A DNA stretch of 21,671 nucleotides, taken from positions 1 through 21,671 of the IMG/VR virus record IMGVR_UViG_3300023196_002024; one strand, given 5' to 3'. Positions 7,110-16,000 of this stretch are shown here, in pieces; the stretch's first letter is position 1; the number at the start of each line of letters is the position of its first letter. A model generated the notes under the pieces. It did no database searches. It was given only the letters and a program-made list of their open reading frames with translations, and was not told where the DNA came from. The position numbers and the translations under genes are program-made. Source of the stretch: a virus.

Positions 7110-9536
7110 ATGGTAGCGATGAGGAATCAAGAAGCCCCGTATAGTGGCATAGCAGGGCTGATGGCTGCACAAGGACGGTATGGTGATACAGAACTGTTGC
7201 ATGTGCGCCCAGATGAATTAGCTGGGCTCTCTAGTATGGGGCAACTAACTGTAAATCCAGAAACAGGATTACCAGAAGCTTTTAATTTTAGATCATTATT
7301 ACCTGCTGTTGGTGCGATAGCTGGTAGTATATTATTGCCAGGAGCGGGTACTGCTCTAGGTAGTGGTCTTATGGCAGGAGCAATTGGTTCTGGTGTGGGT
7401 TCTTTTGTAGGTGGTTTAGCTGCTGGACAGTCTCCAACACAAGCTCTTATAGGTGGTCTTATGTCAGGAGCTACCTCTGGTATTATGGGTGGTCTAACTG
7501 GTGGTGCTGATTCTATACTTGCTACAATACCAGATGCAGCGGGTGGTATAGGGACGGCTGCATCTGAGGGAGCAACCTCTGCAATTGCTGGAGGAGAGGC
7601 GATTTATGGCGGTCTTAATGCATCTAAACTAGCAGGACTTGGATATTCTCCAGAATTTATTGCACAACAAGCAGTAGTTGGACAAGGTCAAGCTGGAAGC
7701 ATAACTGGACAAGTTTTAGGGGCTGCTCAAAAAGCTAGTGCAAGTCCGATAAATCCAATGAATACAAAGCTACCTCCTGATTTGACGATTCCTACAGCAA
7801 ACCAAACTATGGGTGCAGTGCAATCAGCTAATCCACAGATTACTCCACCTCCAATGCCTAGCGTTAGACCTCCAGTGACGCCTCTTAGTGCAGCCCAGAC
7901 GGGTGTAGTACAGGATGGCTTTGGTGATATGGTAGCAGCAAATCTAACTCCAGAGTCAGTTGCAAATCCATTAGGTTCTAATCCAGGTGGACAGAATATG
8001 GTTAATCTCTCTGAACCTGTTGCAGAAAATATAAGTAAAGGACTTTTAAGTCCTGATATTAAGCCTGGGATGCAGCCCGTTTCAGACGTAATACAGTCTG
8101 GTGGGCTAGAAGTTGCCGGTGTATTGGCTGATAAAGGATATGATGTTGGAGTGGGTGATATTGCAGCAGGTAAAATGGGAAGACTAGGAACATATTTTGG
8201 AATAGGTAAAGCGGCATTAGGTGAAATGATGAATCCAACTGATGTTGAAGAAGAAGAAAGGGATGGAGGTTTAGCTGACTTTCTTGCAAGTAGCTATACT
8301 CCTACAAAGTATAGAACAACTGGTGGTATCTCTACTGGGGCTGGAAAAACAGAAGAAGATTATATAAATATTGCATTAGGAGGTGGAAGAGAACAACCTA
8401 TAACTCCACTTAGGTATAAAGAAGAAATAGTTACATTAGCTGTAGAAGAAACTGATACAGTTGTTGAAGAAGAAACGGTTGATTCAGAAAATAAAAGAAA
8501 AGAAGAAGAAATTTTACAAAAGAAGAAAGCAGCATCAGAAGTTGATAAATTTATTTCTGACTCAGTAGGTGGAGCAGCATTAGATGCTATGGTAGGACAG
8601 GTTTTAAATCAAGACCCTGGCGCTATTGCTACACCTTATGGTCAAGGAGGAGATGGTTTCAATGTTGGAGGAGATTTCGGGTTTTATAAAGGTGGCCTTG
8701 TTGGGCTTGCTACTGGTGGGACTCCCCGCAATGGCTCAAAAAAAAATTCCTTTACGCCTAAACAAAAAGTAGTTTATGATTTTTATAAAGAAAAAAAGTA
8801 TCCTAGTGAAAGTATAGCTGCTATTATGGGTAATATAGCAGTGGAAGCACCTCAATTTGATTATACTCAAAGAGAGGATGGAAAGAAAAGAGGATTAGAT
8901 CAAGGTCTGGGCTTGTTTCAATTTACACACGGTAGACAGAAAGATTATAAAAGATATCTAAAAGATAATAAATTACCAGATAATGAACAAAATCAAATGG
9001 AATATGCCCATGAACAAATGACTAGTACTGAAGGAGAAGGAGTACTTCCATATGATGCTGGTCCAGGAAATAGACAAAGGCTACGAAAAATTTTATTAGG
9101 TAGAGGAATGGGAGCAGTAGAAGATAGAGCTAAAGCTATATCAGACCTTTTCTTACGTCCTGGAGTACCTCACATAGAAAAGAGAATGAACGAAAGTTTA
9201 AATATGTTTGATCTTATTCCTGATAAGGATGTTATGCCAGAGTATAATAAGGGAGGAGGGATTGGACAATACTTTGAGGGTAAAGTAACTGGACCTGGGG
9301 ATGGACAATCAGATCAAGTTTTATTTGAAGTAGAAGGTAAGAATCCTGATATGGCTTTATTAAGTCCAGATGAATATGTTATACCTGCAGATACAGTTGC
9401 TATGATAGGAAGTGGGTCTTCTACCGCAGGTGCAAAGAAGTTAGATGGTTTTGTTAAGAACATAAGACATAAAGCAACGGGAAGTAAAAAACAGCAGGAG
9501 CCTATTAAACAAGGCTTAGAATCATTTTTAGCATAG
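7110..9536 (+). CDS. Ejection/internal virion protein with tail-lysozyme domain
   Basis: The 808-residue protein has several parts. Residues 24-57 carry the motif DTELLHVRPDELAGLSSMG...NPETGLP, which also occurs near the start of the protein encoded from 10660. Residues ~62-135 are a Gly/Ala-rich hydrophobic stretch with glycine-zipper character that could insert into membrane. Residues 528-537 are GGLVGLATGG. Residues ~546-690 look like a phage tail lysozyme (PF18013-type): IAAIMGNIAVEAPQFD with candidate catalytic Glu579, then GLGLFQFTHGR (599-609). The C-terminus has GPGDGQSD (728-735) and DEYVIPAD (754-761), a pair often seen in marine phage virion proteins. The probable role is local peptidoglycan cleavage during DNA ejection, as for T7 gp16. 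It is the first gene behind its own promoter. Confidence 0.7.
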   Translation: MVAMRNQEAPYSGIAGLMAAQGRYGDTELLHVRPDELAGLSSMGQLTVNPETGLPEAFNFRSLLPAVGAIAGSILLPGAGTALGSGLMAGAIGSGVGSFVGGLAAGQSPTQALIGGLMSGATSGIMGGLTGGADSILATIPDAAGGIGTAASEGATSAIAGGEAIYGGLNASKLAGLGYSPEFIAQQAVVGQGQAGSITGQVLGAAQKASASPINPMNTKLPPDLTIPTANQTMGAVQSANPQITPPPMPSVRPPVTPLSAAQTGVVQDGFGDMVAANLTPESVANPLGSNPGGQNMVNLSEPVAENISKGLLSPDIKPGMQPVSDVIQSGGLEVAGVLADKGYDVGVGDIAAGKMGRLGTYFGIGKAALGEMMNPTDVEEEERDGGLADFLASSYTPTKYRTTGGISTGAGKTEEDYINIALGGGREQPITPLRYKEEIVTLAVEETDTVVEEETVDSENKRKEEEILQKKKAASEVDKFISDSVGGAALDAMVGQVLNQDPGAIATPYGQGGDGFNVGGDFGFYKGGLVGLATGGTPRNGSKKNSFTPKQKVVYDFYKEKKYPSESIAAIMGNIAVEAPQFDYTQREDGKKRGLDQGLGLFQFTHGRQKDYKRYLKDNKLPDNEQNQMEYAHEQMTSTEGEGVLPYDAGPGNRQRLRKILLGRGMGAVEDRAKAISDLFLRPGVPHIEKRMNESLNMFDLIPDKDVMPEYNKGGGIGQYFEGKVTGPGDGQSDQVLFEVEGKNPDMALLSPDEYVIPADTVAMIGSGSSTAGAKKLDGFVKNIRHKATGSKKQQEPIKQGLESFLA

Positions 9537-9545
9537 GATTAAGTT

Positions 9546-10226
9546 ATGGCAGTTCTTACTAATGAGCAACAACAATTTTTACAAGATACAGGGCAAACTC
9601 CTTCGCAGCAGTTTTTTAACGGTGTGCCTGTACAGCCAGCGATTGCATCTCCGGTTCCTGTAACTAGTATACAACGATCTCCTTTTGATGCAGTTAATGC
9701 TCCTTCAGCGGGTGGTGGACTTTCCTCTATTCCTATTTCTCCAACAGGTTTTGTAGGAGATCAACCTCCTATTAATCAACCTGCTGATCCAATTGGTGAT
9801 GGTCGATCAACTGTTCTTGGTACTGCACCTAATCTACCTATACCTCCTGTTACAAGTATAGAACGATCTCCTTTTGATGCAGTTAATGCTTCTCCTCCTC
9901 AAGGAACTGGTCCTGCTTCGGGAGGTAAAGGATCAGGAAGAACAACATTACCAGACAGAGGAATTTATAGTTTATTTTCTCCTGCATATACACCTACTGT
10001 ATATAATACAGATAGTAATATAAGTGGTGCTAGTTATTTAGATAGTCTTTTAAAGGCGGGAGAAGATAGTAGGCAGACTCTTGGAGATTTATCTCGATCT
10101 ATTCAACCAGGATCACTTGTAGAAGGGCCAGTTGAAGAAGTGCAAAGTGATGAGGACATTAGAGCGCCAAAAGCTGGAGCGCCAATTGAAGAGCCAGAAG
10201 ACGATGATGACTCAGGTGATGATTAA
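9546..10226 (+). CDS. Acidic repeat protein of the virion block, function unknown
   Basis: The 226-residue protein has an AGGA-like site overlapping the preceding stop. It is rich in Pro, Ser and Gly and is probably largely disordered. A 15-residue unit, PVTSI(Q/E)RSPFDAVNA, occurs at 38-52 and again at 101-115. A YSLFSPAYTPTVYNTD segment resembles FLASSYTPTKYRTTG in the preceding lysozyme-bearing protein, suggesting a shared binding element. The C-terminus is strongly acidic (EEPEDDDDSGDD). The gene lies between two ejection-type proteins, so it may be a scaffold or chaperone for them or a minor internal protein. I do not recognise a family. Confidence 0.55.
   Translation: MAVLTNEQQQFLQDTGQTPSQQFFNGVPVQPAIASPVPVTSIQRSPFDAVNAPSAGGGLSSIPISPTGFVGDQPPINQPADPIGDGRSTVLGTAPNLPIPPVTSIERSPFDAVNASPPQGTGPASGGKGSGRTTLPDRGIYSLFSPAYTPTVYNTDSNISGASYLDSLLKAGEDSRQTLGDLSRSIQPGSLVEGPVEEVQSDEDIRAPKAGAPIEEPEDDDDSGDD
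9673..9890 (+). repeat. Direct repeat pair of 29 bases
   Basis: The bases at 9673-9701 are repeated exactly at 9862-9890, in the same reading frame. They encode the core of the duplicated RSPFDAVNA element. Bases outside the identical core differ mainly at synonymous or single positions (Gln versus Glu before the core). Confidence 0.85.
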
Positions 10227-10229
10227 AAA

Positions 10230-10658
10230 TTGAAGTTAATAAAAATTGAACCTAACTGTGTTGATGTAACATGGCCTCATGTTGTTGAGTTTATAGAAAA
10301 ACCTTTAAAAAGAACTCAAGGGGAAAAAGATTTAAATGATATCTACCAAGAGTTATTAGGTGATTACTTACAACTTTGGGTGGGTGCAGATGAAGAAGAT
10401 GGTATCTTAGGAATTTGCATAACACAACTTATTACTTTTCCGCAGTATAAAGTTTTAGCAATGCCTTACATAGGAACGAAGTCTCATACACTTCATAAGT
10501 GGTTTGATTATGGAATGAGTGAAGATTCTCCTATTATTAAGTTTGCAAGAGAACAAGGTGTAAAAAGACTTGAAGGATATGCTAGAGACGGCTGGTTAAA
10601 GTTTACACCTAAATATGATTTTAAAAAATATACAACAGTTATTACAAGGGAACTATAG
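10230..10658 (+). CDS. GNAT-like protein, candidate T7 gp13-type internal virion protein
   Basis: The 142-residue frame uses a TTG start at 10230, three bases after the previous stop; no in-frame ATG lies near that point. The fold looks like a small N-acetyltransferase: an N-terminal helical part, DYLQLWVGADEEDGILGICI with a beta strand following, and REQGVKRLEGYARDGWLKFT with a conserved RxGW-type turn, then a basic C-terminus. Small GNAT-like proteins of this kind sit just before the large internal proteins in T7-like phages (T7 gp13), which matches the order here. Whether it still acetylates anything is doubtful, since no clear acetyl-CoA loop (Q/RxxGxG/A) is visible. An assembly role is the simplest reading. 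Confidence 0.55.
   Translation: MKLIKIEPNCVDVTWPHVVEFIEKPLKRTQGEKDLNDIYQELLGDYLQLWVGADEEDGILGICITQLITFPQYKVLAMPYIGTKSHTLHKWFDYGMSEDSPIIKFAREQGVKRLEGYARDGWLKFTPKYDFKKYTTVITREL
10647..10651 (+). promoter_or_regulatory. Ribosome binding site (AGGGA) that decides the next start
   Basis: AGGGA lies eight bases before ATG 10660 and supports that start over the in-frame ATG at 10615, which lies inside the preceding gene. Confidence 0.65.
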
Positions 10659-10659
10659 A

Positions 10660-13086
10660 ATGTCTGTAAAAAATATTGTTTCTAAATTATCTACAACCGA
10701 AAAGATAGAGTTATATAATTGCTTATATGCTGATCTTTCTGGTGAAGGTATAGGAGGAGATACTGAACTAGCTCATGTCAATACTGAAGAAATGCAAGTT
10801 CTCCGAGACATGGGTGGGTCTGGTACAGTCAATCCAAATACGGGACTAATTCAGTTCATGGGTGGTAGTCCAGGTGGTGGAGGTTCCGCTCCTGCTCCTT
10901 CTCAAAGCACTATTCAGAAAGAAACTATACCTGATGAATTAAAACCATTTGTTACAGATGTTCTAGAAAAATCAAAAGCTCTACAAGAGAGAAGAGAAGA
11001 AGAAGGTTATGTTCCCTTTGAAGGCCCTCGTATTGCTTCCTTTAGTCCAGAGCAAGAACAAGCATTTGCAGGAGTTCAAAATCTACAAGGAGCAAGTCAA
11101 CCTTATTTTAGAACAGCGGAAGCTTTAACTGCCTCAAGTGCATTAGCACCTACTTCTGCATCTGTTGGTCAGTTTATGAATCCCTTTATTCAAAATGTAA
11201 TTGATATTCAAAAGAGAGAAGCTGAAAGAACGGGTGATGTTGAGAGACAAAGAATAGGACAGCAAGCTGTTGGCGCTGGAGCATTCGGAGGTTCTCGACA
11301 AGGAATTTTAGAGGCTGAAGCAAATAGAAATTTACAACAAAGGTTGGGAGATATTCAAGCGAGAGGACAAGCAGCGGCATTTGAAGATGCACAGAATAGA
11401 CTTGCTCAACAAAGAAATAGAGAACGAAGTGCTGGCTCACAATTTGGTTCTTTAGCTACGGCTGTTCCAGGTCAAACTATGAGAGAACTGACAGCACTTG
11501 AAACTACCGGCGCTCAACGGAGAGGTGTAGGACAACAGGCATTAGATATTGCACAACAAGAATATGAAGTTGCAAGAACTTTTCCTGAAAGAACTCTTCA
11601 AGATTATCAATCTATTATTAGAGGTTATGCCGCACCAATTCCTGCTAGTACAGTTAAAAGAGAAACAGGAACAACTGCAACTCCATCTGCTTTTCAACAG
11701 ATAGGAGGTCTTGGTTTAGCTGCTTTAGGTACGGCTGGTGCTTTTGGAGCCTTTAATAAAAAAGAAGGTGGACTTGTTGGTCTTGCTAATGGTGGTAAGG
11801 TTGGTAAATATGCACAGGAAAGTAATATAAGTAATCCTAGAAATATAGCTGGTAGCCGCCAAACGACTTCTATTTATGGTGATCCTGGTGTAGACCCTTA
11901 TAAAGGCTTTGCAATGCAACCAACTCTTCCAATTGGTTCAGACTCATCAGCTTTTTTAAGCGCATACCAAAAAACTCAAAAAGATATGGTTGATAGGCGA
12001 TTAGATGCAGCAAGAGAGAGAGAAGCTATAAGAGGTAAGATAAACCCATTATTAACACCAACTCAAGGTCAAGAGACTAAAGATTATTTAGAAGCTTTAA
12101 AGAATGTTGATTTTGGTAAACGAAGAACTGATCTAACAGAAGCGTATGATAAAGAAAAAGACGATCTTAGTAGAGAAAAATACTTCGCTCTTATTAAGGG
12201 AGGTCTTGGTATACTAGGAGCAGACCCTGCTGGTAAGACTCCTCTTCAAGCAGTAGCATCTGGCTTTTTAGATTCAAAAGCATTAAGTGATTTACGAAGT
12301 AGTTATAAAGATGAAAGAAAATTATTAAGAGAAAAAAGAAAGAACCTACAAGATATTAAAGATAAAGAGTTAGCTAACTTAGCCGGAAGAGCTAATCTTA
12401 CAGAAGCTCAAGCTGAACGAGTGAGAAAGGGTCAGATAGCTGCATTAACTCAACAGATGGGTACTACTAATGATAAAGAGACTGTAGCCAAAGCAGTGGC
12501 TGATGCAAGTGATAAAGTTACTAATGTTGCTCTCAAAATAAATGAACAGCAAGCAGATAAAGCATTGAATGCAGCCAAAGCTGCTGCTAAGAGAGCAGAT
12601 AAAAAAGCGTCAAGTGCATTTGGTAGAGAAAAAGCGGCTTTGACAGAATCAGAAAGGATTATTAATTCTAGTCCCTTTATTCAAAAAACTCAAATACAAA
12701 ACTCCGATGGCACTACATCTACAATGTCACAAATTAATAAAGGTAAATTTAGAGGCACTTTTGGTCCTAACGCTGTAGCACAAGCTGTAGAAGAGAACAT
12801 GACACTTGTTAGATCAATGATGGGTACAATGGCTAGAGAATATGGAAGAGGCGGTGTTAGTCTTTCTGTTGAATTTGGTGGTAAAGTACTAAGAACTCCT
12901 GCTATATTAGCTGATAGAGAAAAGATAGAAAAAGAGTTTAAGAAATTTTTAAATAGGCCAAAGAGAAGTACTACAGGTACTGTACCCGCTTCTGATCCTG
13001 CAGCCTCTTCTGTACCCAATAGTGCAGAAGCTTTACGAAAATTGCAGGAAATAAATCCTGATGCTACTTTAACAACAGGTGGTTAA
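10660..13086 (+). CDS. Internal virion/ejection protein (808 aa)
   Basis: With the start at 10660, the ATG follows the previous stop by one base and has a good ribosome site. Residues 33-66 hold GGDTELAHVNTEEMQVLRDM and then NPNTGLIQF, matching the N-terminal motif of the lysozyme-bearing protein. The region around 185-260 (QKREAERTGDVERQRIGQQ, GAGAFGGSRQGILEAEANRN) is a conserved helical signature seen in internal proteins of marine podoviruses. A short hydrophobic Gly/Ala stretch (GLGLAALGTAGAFGAF) precedes GGLVGLANGG. The C-terminal half is highly charged and helical, with Lys/Arg/Glu/Ala runs that suggest a coiled coil, and a disordered end. The role is probably as a component of the core or ejection channel, like T7 gp14/gp15. 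No enzyme motif is seen. Confidence 0.6.
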   Translation: MSVKNIVSKLSTTEKIELYNCLYADLSGEGIGGDTELAHVNTEEMQVLRDMGGSGTVNPNTGLIQFMGGSPGGGGSAPAPSQSTIQKETIPDELKPFVTDVLEKSKALQERREEEGYVPFEGPRIASFSPEQEQAFAGVQNLQGASQPYFRTAEALTASSALAPTSASVGQFMNPFIQNVIDIQKREAERTGDVERQRIGQQAVGAGAFGGSRQGILEAEANRNLQQRLGDIQARGQAAAFEDAQNRLAQQRNRERSAGSQFGSLATAVPGQTMRELTALETTGAQRRGVGQQALDIAQQEYEVARTFPERTLQDYQSIIRGYAAPIPASTVKRETGTTATPSAFQQIGGLGLAALGTAGAFGAFNKKEGGLVGLANGGKVGKYAQESNISNPRNIAGSRQTTSIYGDPGVDPYKGFAMQPTLPIGSDSSAFLSAYQKTQKDMVDRRLDAAREREAIRGKINPLLTPTQGQETKDYLEALKNVDFGKRRTDLTEAYDKEKDDLSREKYFALIKGGLGILGADPAGKTPLQAVASGFLDSKALSDLRSSYKDERKLLREKRKNLQDIKDKELANLAGRANLTEAQAERVRKGQIAALTQQMGTTNDKETVAKAVADASDKVTNVALKINEQQADKALNAAKAAAKRADKKASSAFGREKAALTESERIINSSPFIQKTQIQNSDGTTSTMSQINKGKFRGTFGPNAVAQAVEENMTLVRSMMGTMAREYGRGGVSLSVEFGGKVLRTPAILADREKIEKEFKKFLNRPKRSTTGTVPASDPAASSVPNSAEALRKLQEINPDATLTTGG

Positions 13087-13098
13087 AGGGATAATATT

Positions 13099-16000
13099 AT
13101 GGCTGAAACAGCTTATGATCCTACAACTGGAAACGGATTTCGATTAGAAGGTGATAAATTTATTCCGACTGAAAAAGCAGTTGATTCTAAAACAAATCAA
13201 ATATTTTTATTTGATGGAACAAAATTTAAAGAAGTTCCTTCTAATCTACTTAAACCTAAAGAAGAACCTGAAGCTCCTTCTGTAGATGTAGAAGAACCTG
13301 AAGTTCCTTTAATGGAAGCAAGTCCTATAAAAACTTCTCCTCAAGAACTTATTCCAACAGTAGATCAATCTATATCTACTCCTGTTGAAACGGCTCCCCC
13401 TGTCCAGGCTACTCCTCCTATTGAGGCTCCTTCCGTTGAGGCTTCGGTTAAGGCTCCTTCGGTTGAGGCTACCCCTGTGCCAGTAGAGACTCCTTCTACT
13501 GAACCTCCTTCTATTCCAGAGGAGACAGAAGATAAACCACTTCAACCGTTTGCTGGTTCCAAAATCGATCAAGAACTAAACACATTATTAAGCAAAGACC
13601 CAGCATCTTTTTCAACGTATGAAAGAAAACGCTTTGCCACTTTGATGAATGCATATGGAGGAAGAATTACAGCCAATGCATTATTTAACGTAGCGAAAAC
13701 ACCTTTTGCAATAGCAAAGTCTGCACTAACACTTGCATCTCCAGAAACAGCTAAACTACTAAAAGAATCTTCTTTTGGTAAAGCAGTGGAAATAGTTAAT
13801 AAAAGATTGAGTCAGCTTACCGATGAAGAGAAAATAGCTAGCGAGTTAATATCTTTAACTGCTATAGCTGGCGTAGGCGCAAAACTTGCTCAAAAAGGAC
13901 TTGCTTATATAACAAAGCGAAGAGGAAAAGATGTTTCGAAAAGAGTAGAAAGATTAGTAAAAGCTAGTGGTGCAAACGTAGGGGTGGTTCAAGGCTTTGT
14001 ACAAACTACAGATTTTAACGAAGGACAACAAGGGCTACTTATTGAGTTTGCAACCAATGCTGATCTAGGATATGTAGACAGTTTACCTGAATCTGTAGTA
14101 GAGGAAATTAAAAAGTTTAGAGTGAATCCAAATTCAACTACTAGAAAAGACGAACTTCTTAAATATTTTGGAGCGATAGCAGACACTGCTGTTGGTACAG
14201 CGGTATTTAAAGCAATAGGACTTGGAGGTAAAAAACTTTTTACTAAGCAAAATATTGGTAGAATAAATACTGGGACAGGAAAATTACTTCGTCCAGCAAA
14301 AGATATTGCTGCTAAAATAAATACCGCTACAGGAAAACTATTACGGTCTGATGCTAATCTTTCGCAAGATTTAGCGGATGCTGCAAGAAAAAGAACTAGG
14401 TCAAAGGCTGGTTCTGAAATTGAAATTAAAAAACAGATAAAAGATTTAGAACGATCAATTAAAGATAGTGATGTTGATGAAGATATTTTAAATGAATATA
14501 TAAATTCTGGCGCTAAAAATAGACAATCATTTGTCGAAAGGGGTATCCCTGATACTGTATTAGATCAAGTAGATAATATTAAAAAACAAATTAATAGTAA
14601 TGAAACATTAATTAATACTCAATTAGGATTAACAGGTAATGCAAAAATTGGAGTTAATAGAGATCGAAACGGTTTCTACTTATCTAGAACTTTTGAATCT
14701 GCTAATAATCCTAAATATTATGCTGAAATTAAAAAGGCACTTCTAGATAAATCTCCTGATCCTGTTTTTCTTACGAAGGTAGAGAACGCAAGATCATATT
14801 TAAAAAAGCAGGGAGTTGATTCTGCTGATGTTGATAGTGTTATTACTAACATGGTTTATAGATTGTCTAAAGAGGATAGACCTCTGATAGATAAAATATT
14901 TAGTGGGACTGCACAACAGGGATATCGTCCCGCAACTATAAAAGTTTTAAGAAAAAAACAAGACTTAGATGAGCCTGTATTAGATTTGCTTGGTCAAAAT
15001 AAATCTGGTAAACAAAATCTTGCTACTAGTTTAATTCAACAGAATAAATTAATAGCAGAATTAAAATATTTAAAAGATGTAGAAAAATTTGCTAGAGAAA
15101 ATGTAGGAAAAGAAGTAGATTTAAAAGGTTTCTTTCCTATGTTACCATCAGTAAAAACAACCTTTAAAACAAGTGCTGCTCCTAATATTGAATTTGGTTT
15201 AGAGCAAGTTGCTAAAGATTCAATTGGAAAATTTGGAGGTGACTCAAGGCAAATACTAAAAGATATCTACACAAGTCCTGAGATGGGTAGGGCTATTAAT
15301 CAAGGTCTTGAGTTATTTAATAGCTCCGGTAAAATTAGAAGTACCTGGGTTAATGCTGCATCATTAGCACAGGCAAAGGAAACTTTGCTTGATCTACCTG
15401 CATACGCACTAAACCTTATCGGTGGCACTCAAAGTCTTATTGCAAATGGTCACTTCTTAAATCCGATTGCTTATAAAGCAGCAGTAAAAGAAATAGGAAC
15501 TTTAGGAAATCAGCTTACTTTAAAAAATCCTGTAGCTGTTGCAAAATTAGCAAAGCTAAGAAGGCTTGGTGTTATTGAGCAAGATGTTACTGGAGAACTA
15601 ATAAAGGCTGGTGCTTCTCAAATGCAAAATGCCACTGGCACAGTAAGCAAAGCTTATCGAAAAACAATGAGTAAGCTAGGTTCTTTGTATGGTCAACCTG
15701 ATGCCTATCTAAAATTAGTTGCTTATGAAAGTGAAAGAGCAGCTTTAAAAAAGATATTTAAAGAAGGACCAACAATAAGTAATATTATGAAAGAGCGTAG
15801 TATTAAACGTAAGGCAGCTAAAAAAATATATGATAATGATTTAGATGAAAGAGCTGCTAGATATGTTAGAGAGACTATGCCTACATATGGCGATGCTGCT
15901 CCACTAGCTAGAGAAATAGCCAAGACTCCTTTGATAGGTAACTATGTATTGTTTCCCAGTGAGGTAATAAGAAATACTAAAAATATTTTAAAGACTAGTA

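Noticed and set aside
10615-10659. Earlier in-frame ATG for the 808-residue internal protein
   Set aside because: It overlaps the GNAT-like gene by 44 bases and has no ribosome site, whereas 10660 has AGGGA at eight bases and follows the previous stop.
13309-13572. Arg/Ser-rich open frame on the - strand opposite the Pro-rich tether
   Set aside because: It arises from the repeat composition of the + strand gene and has no start context or neighbours on that strand.
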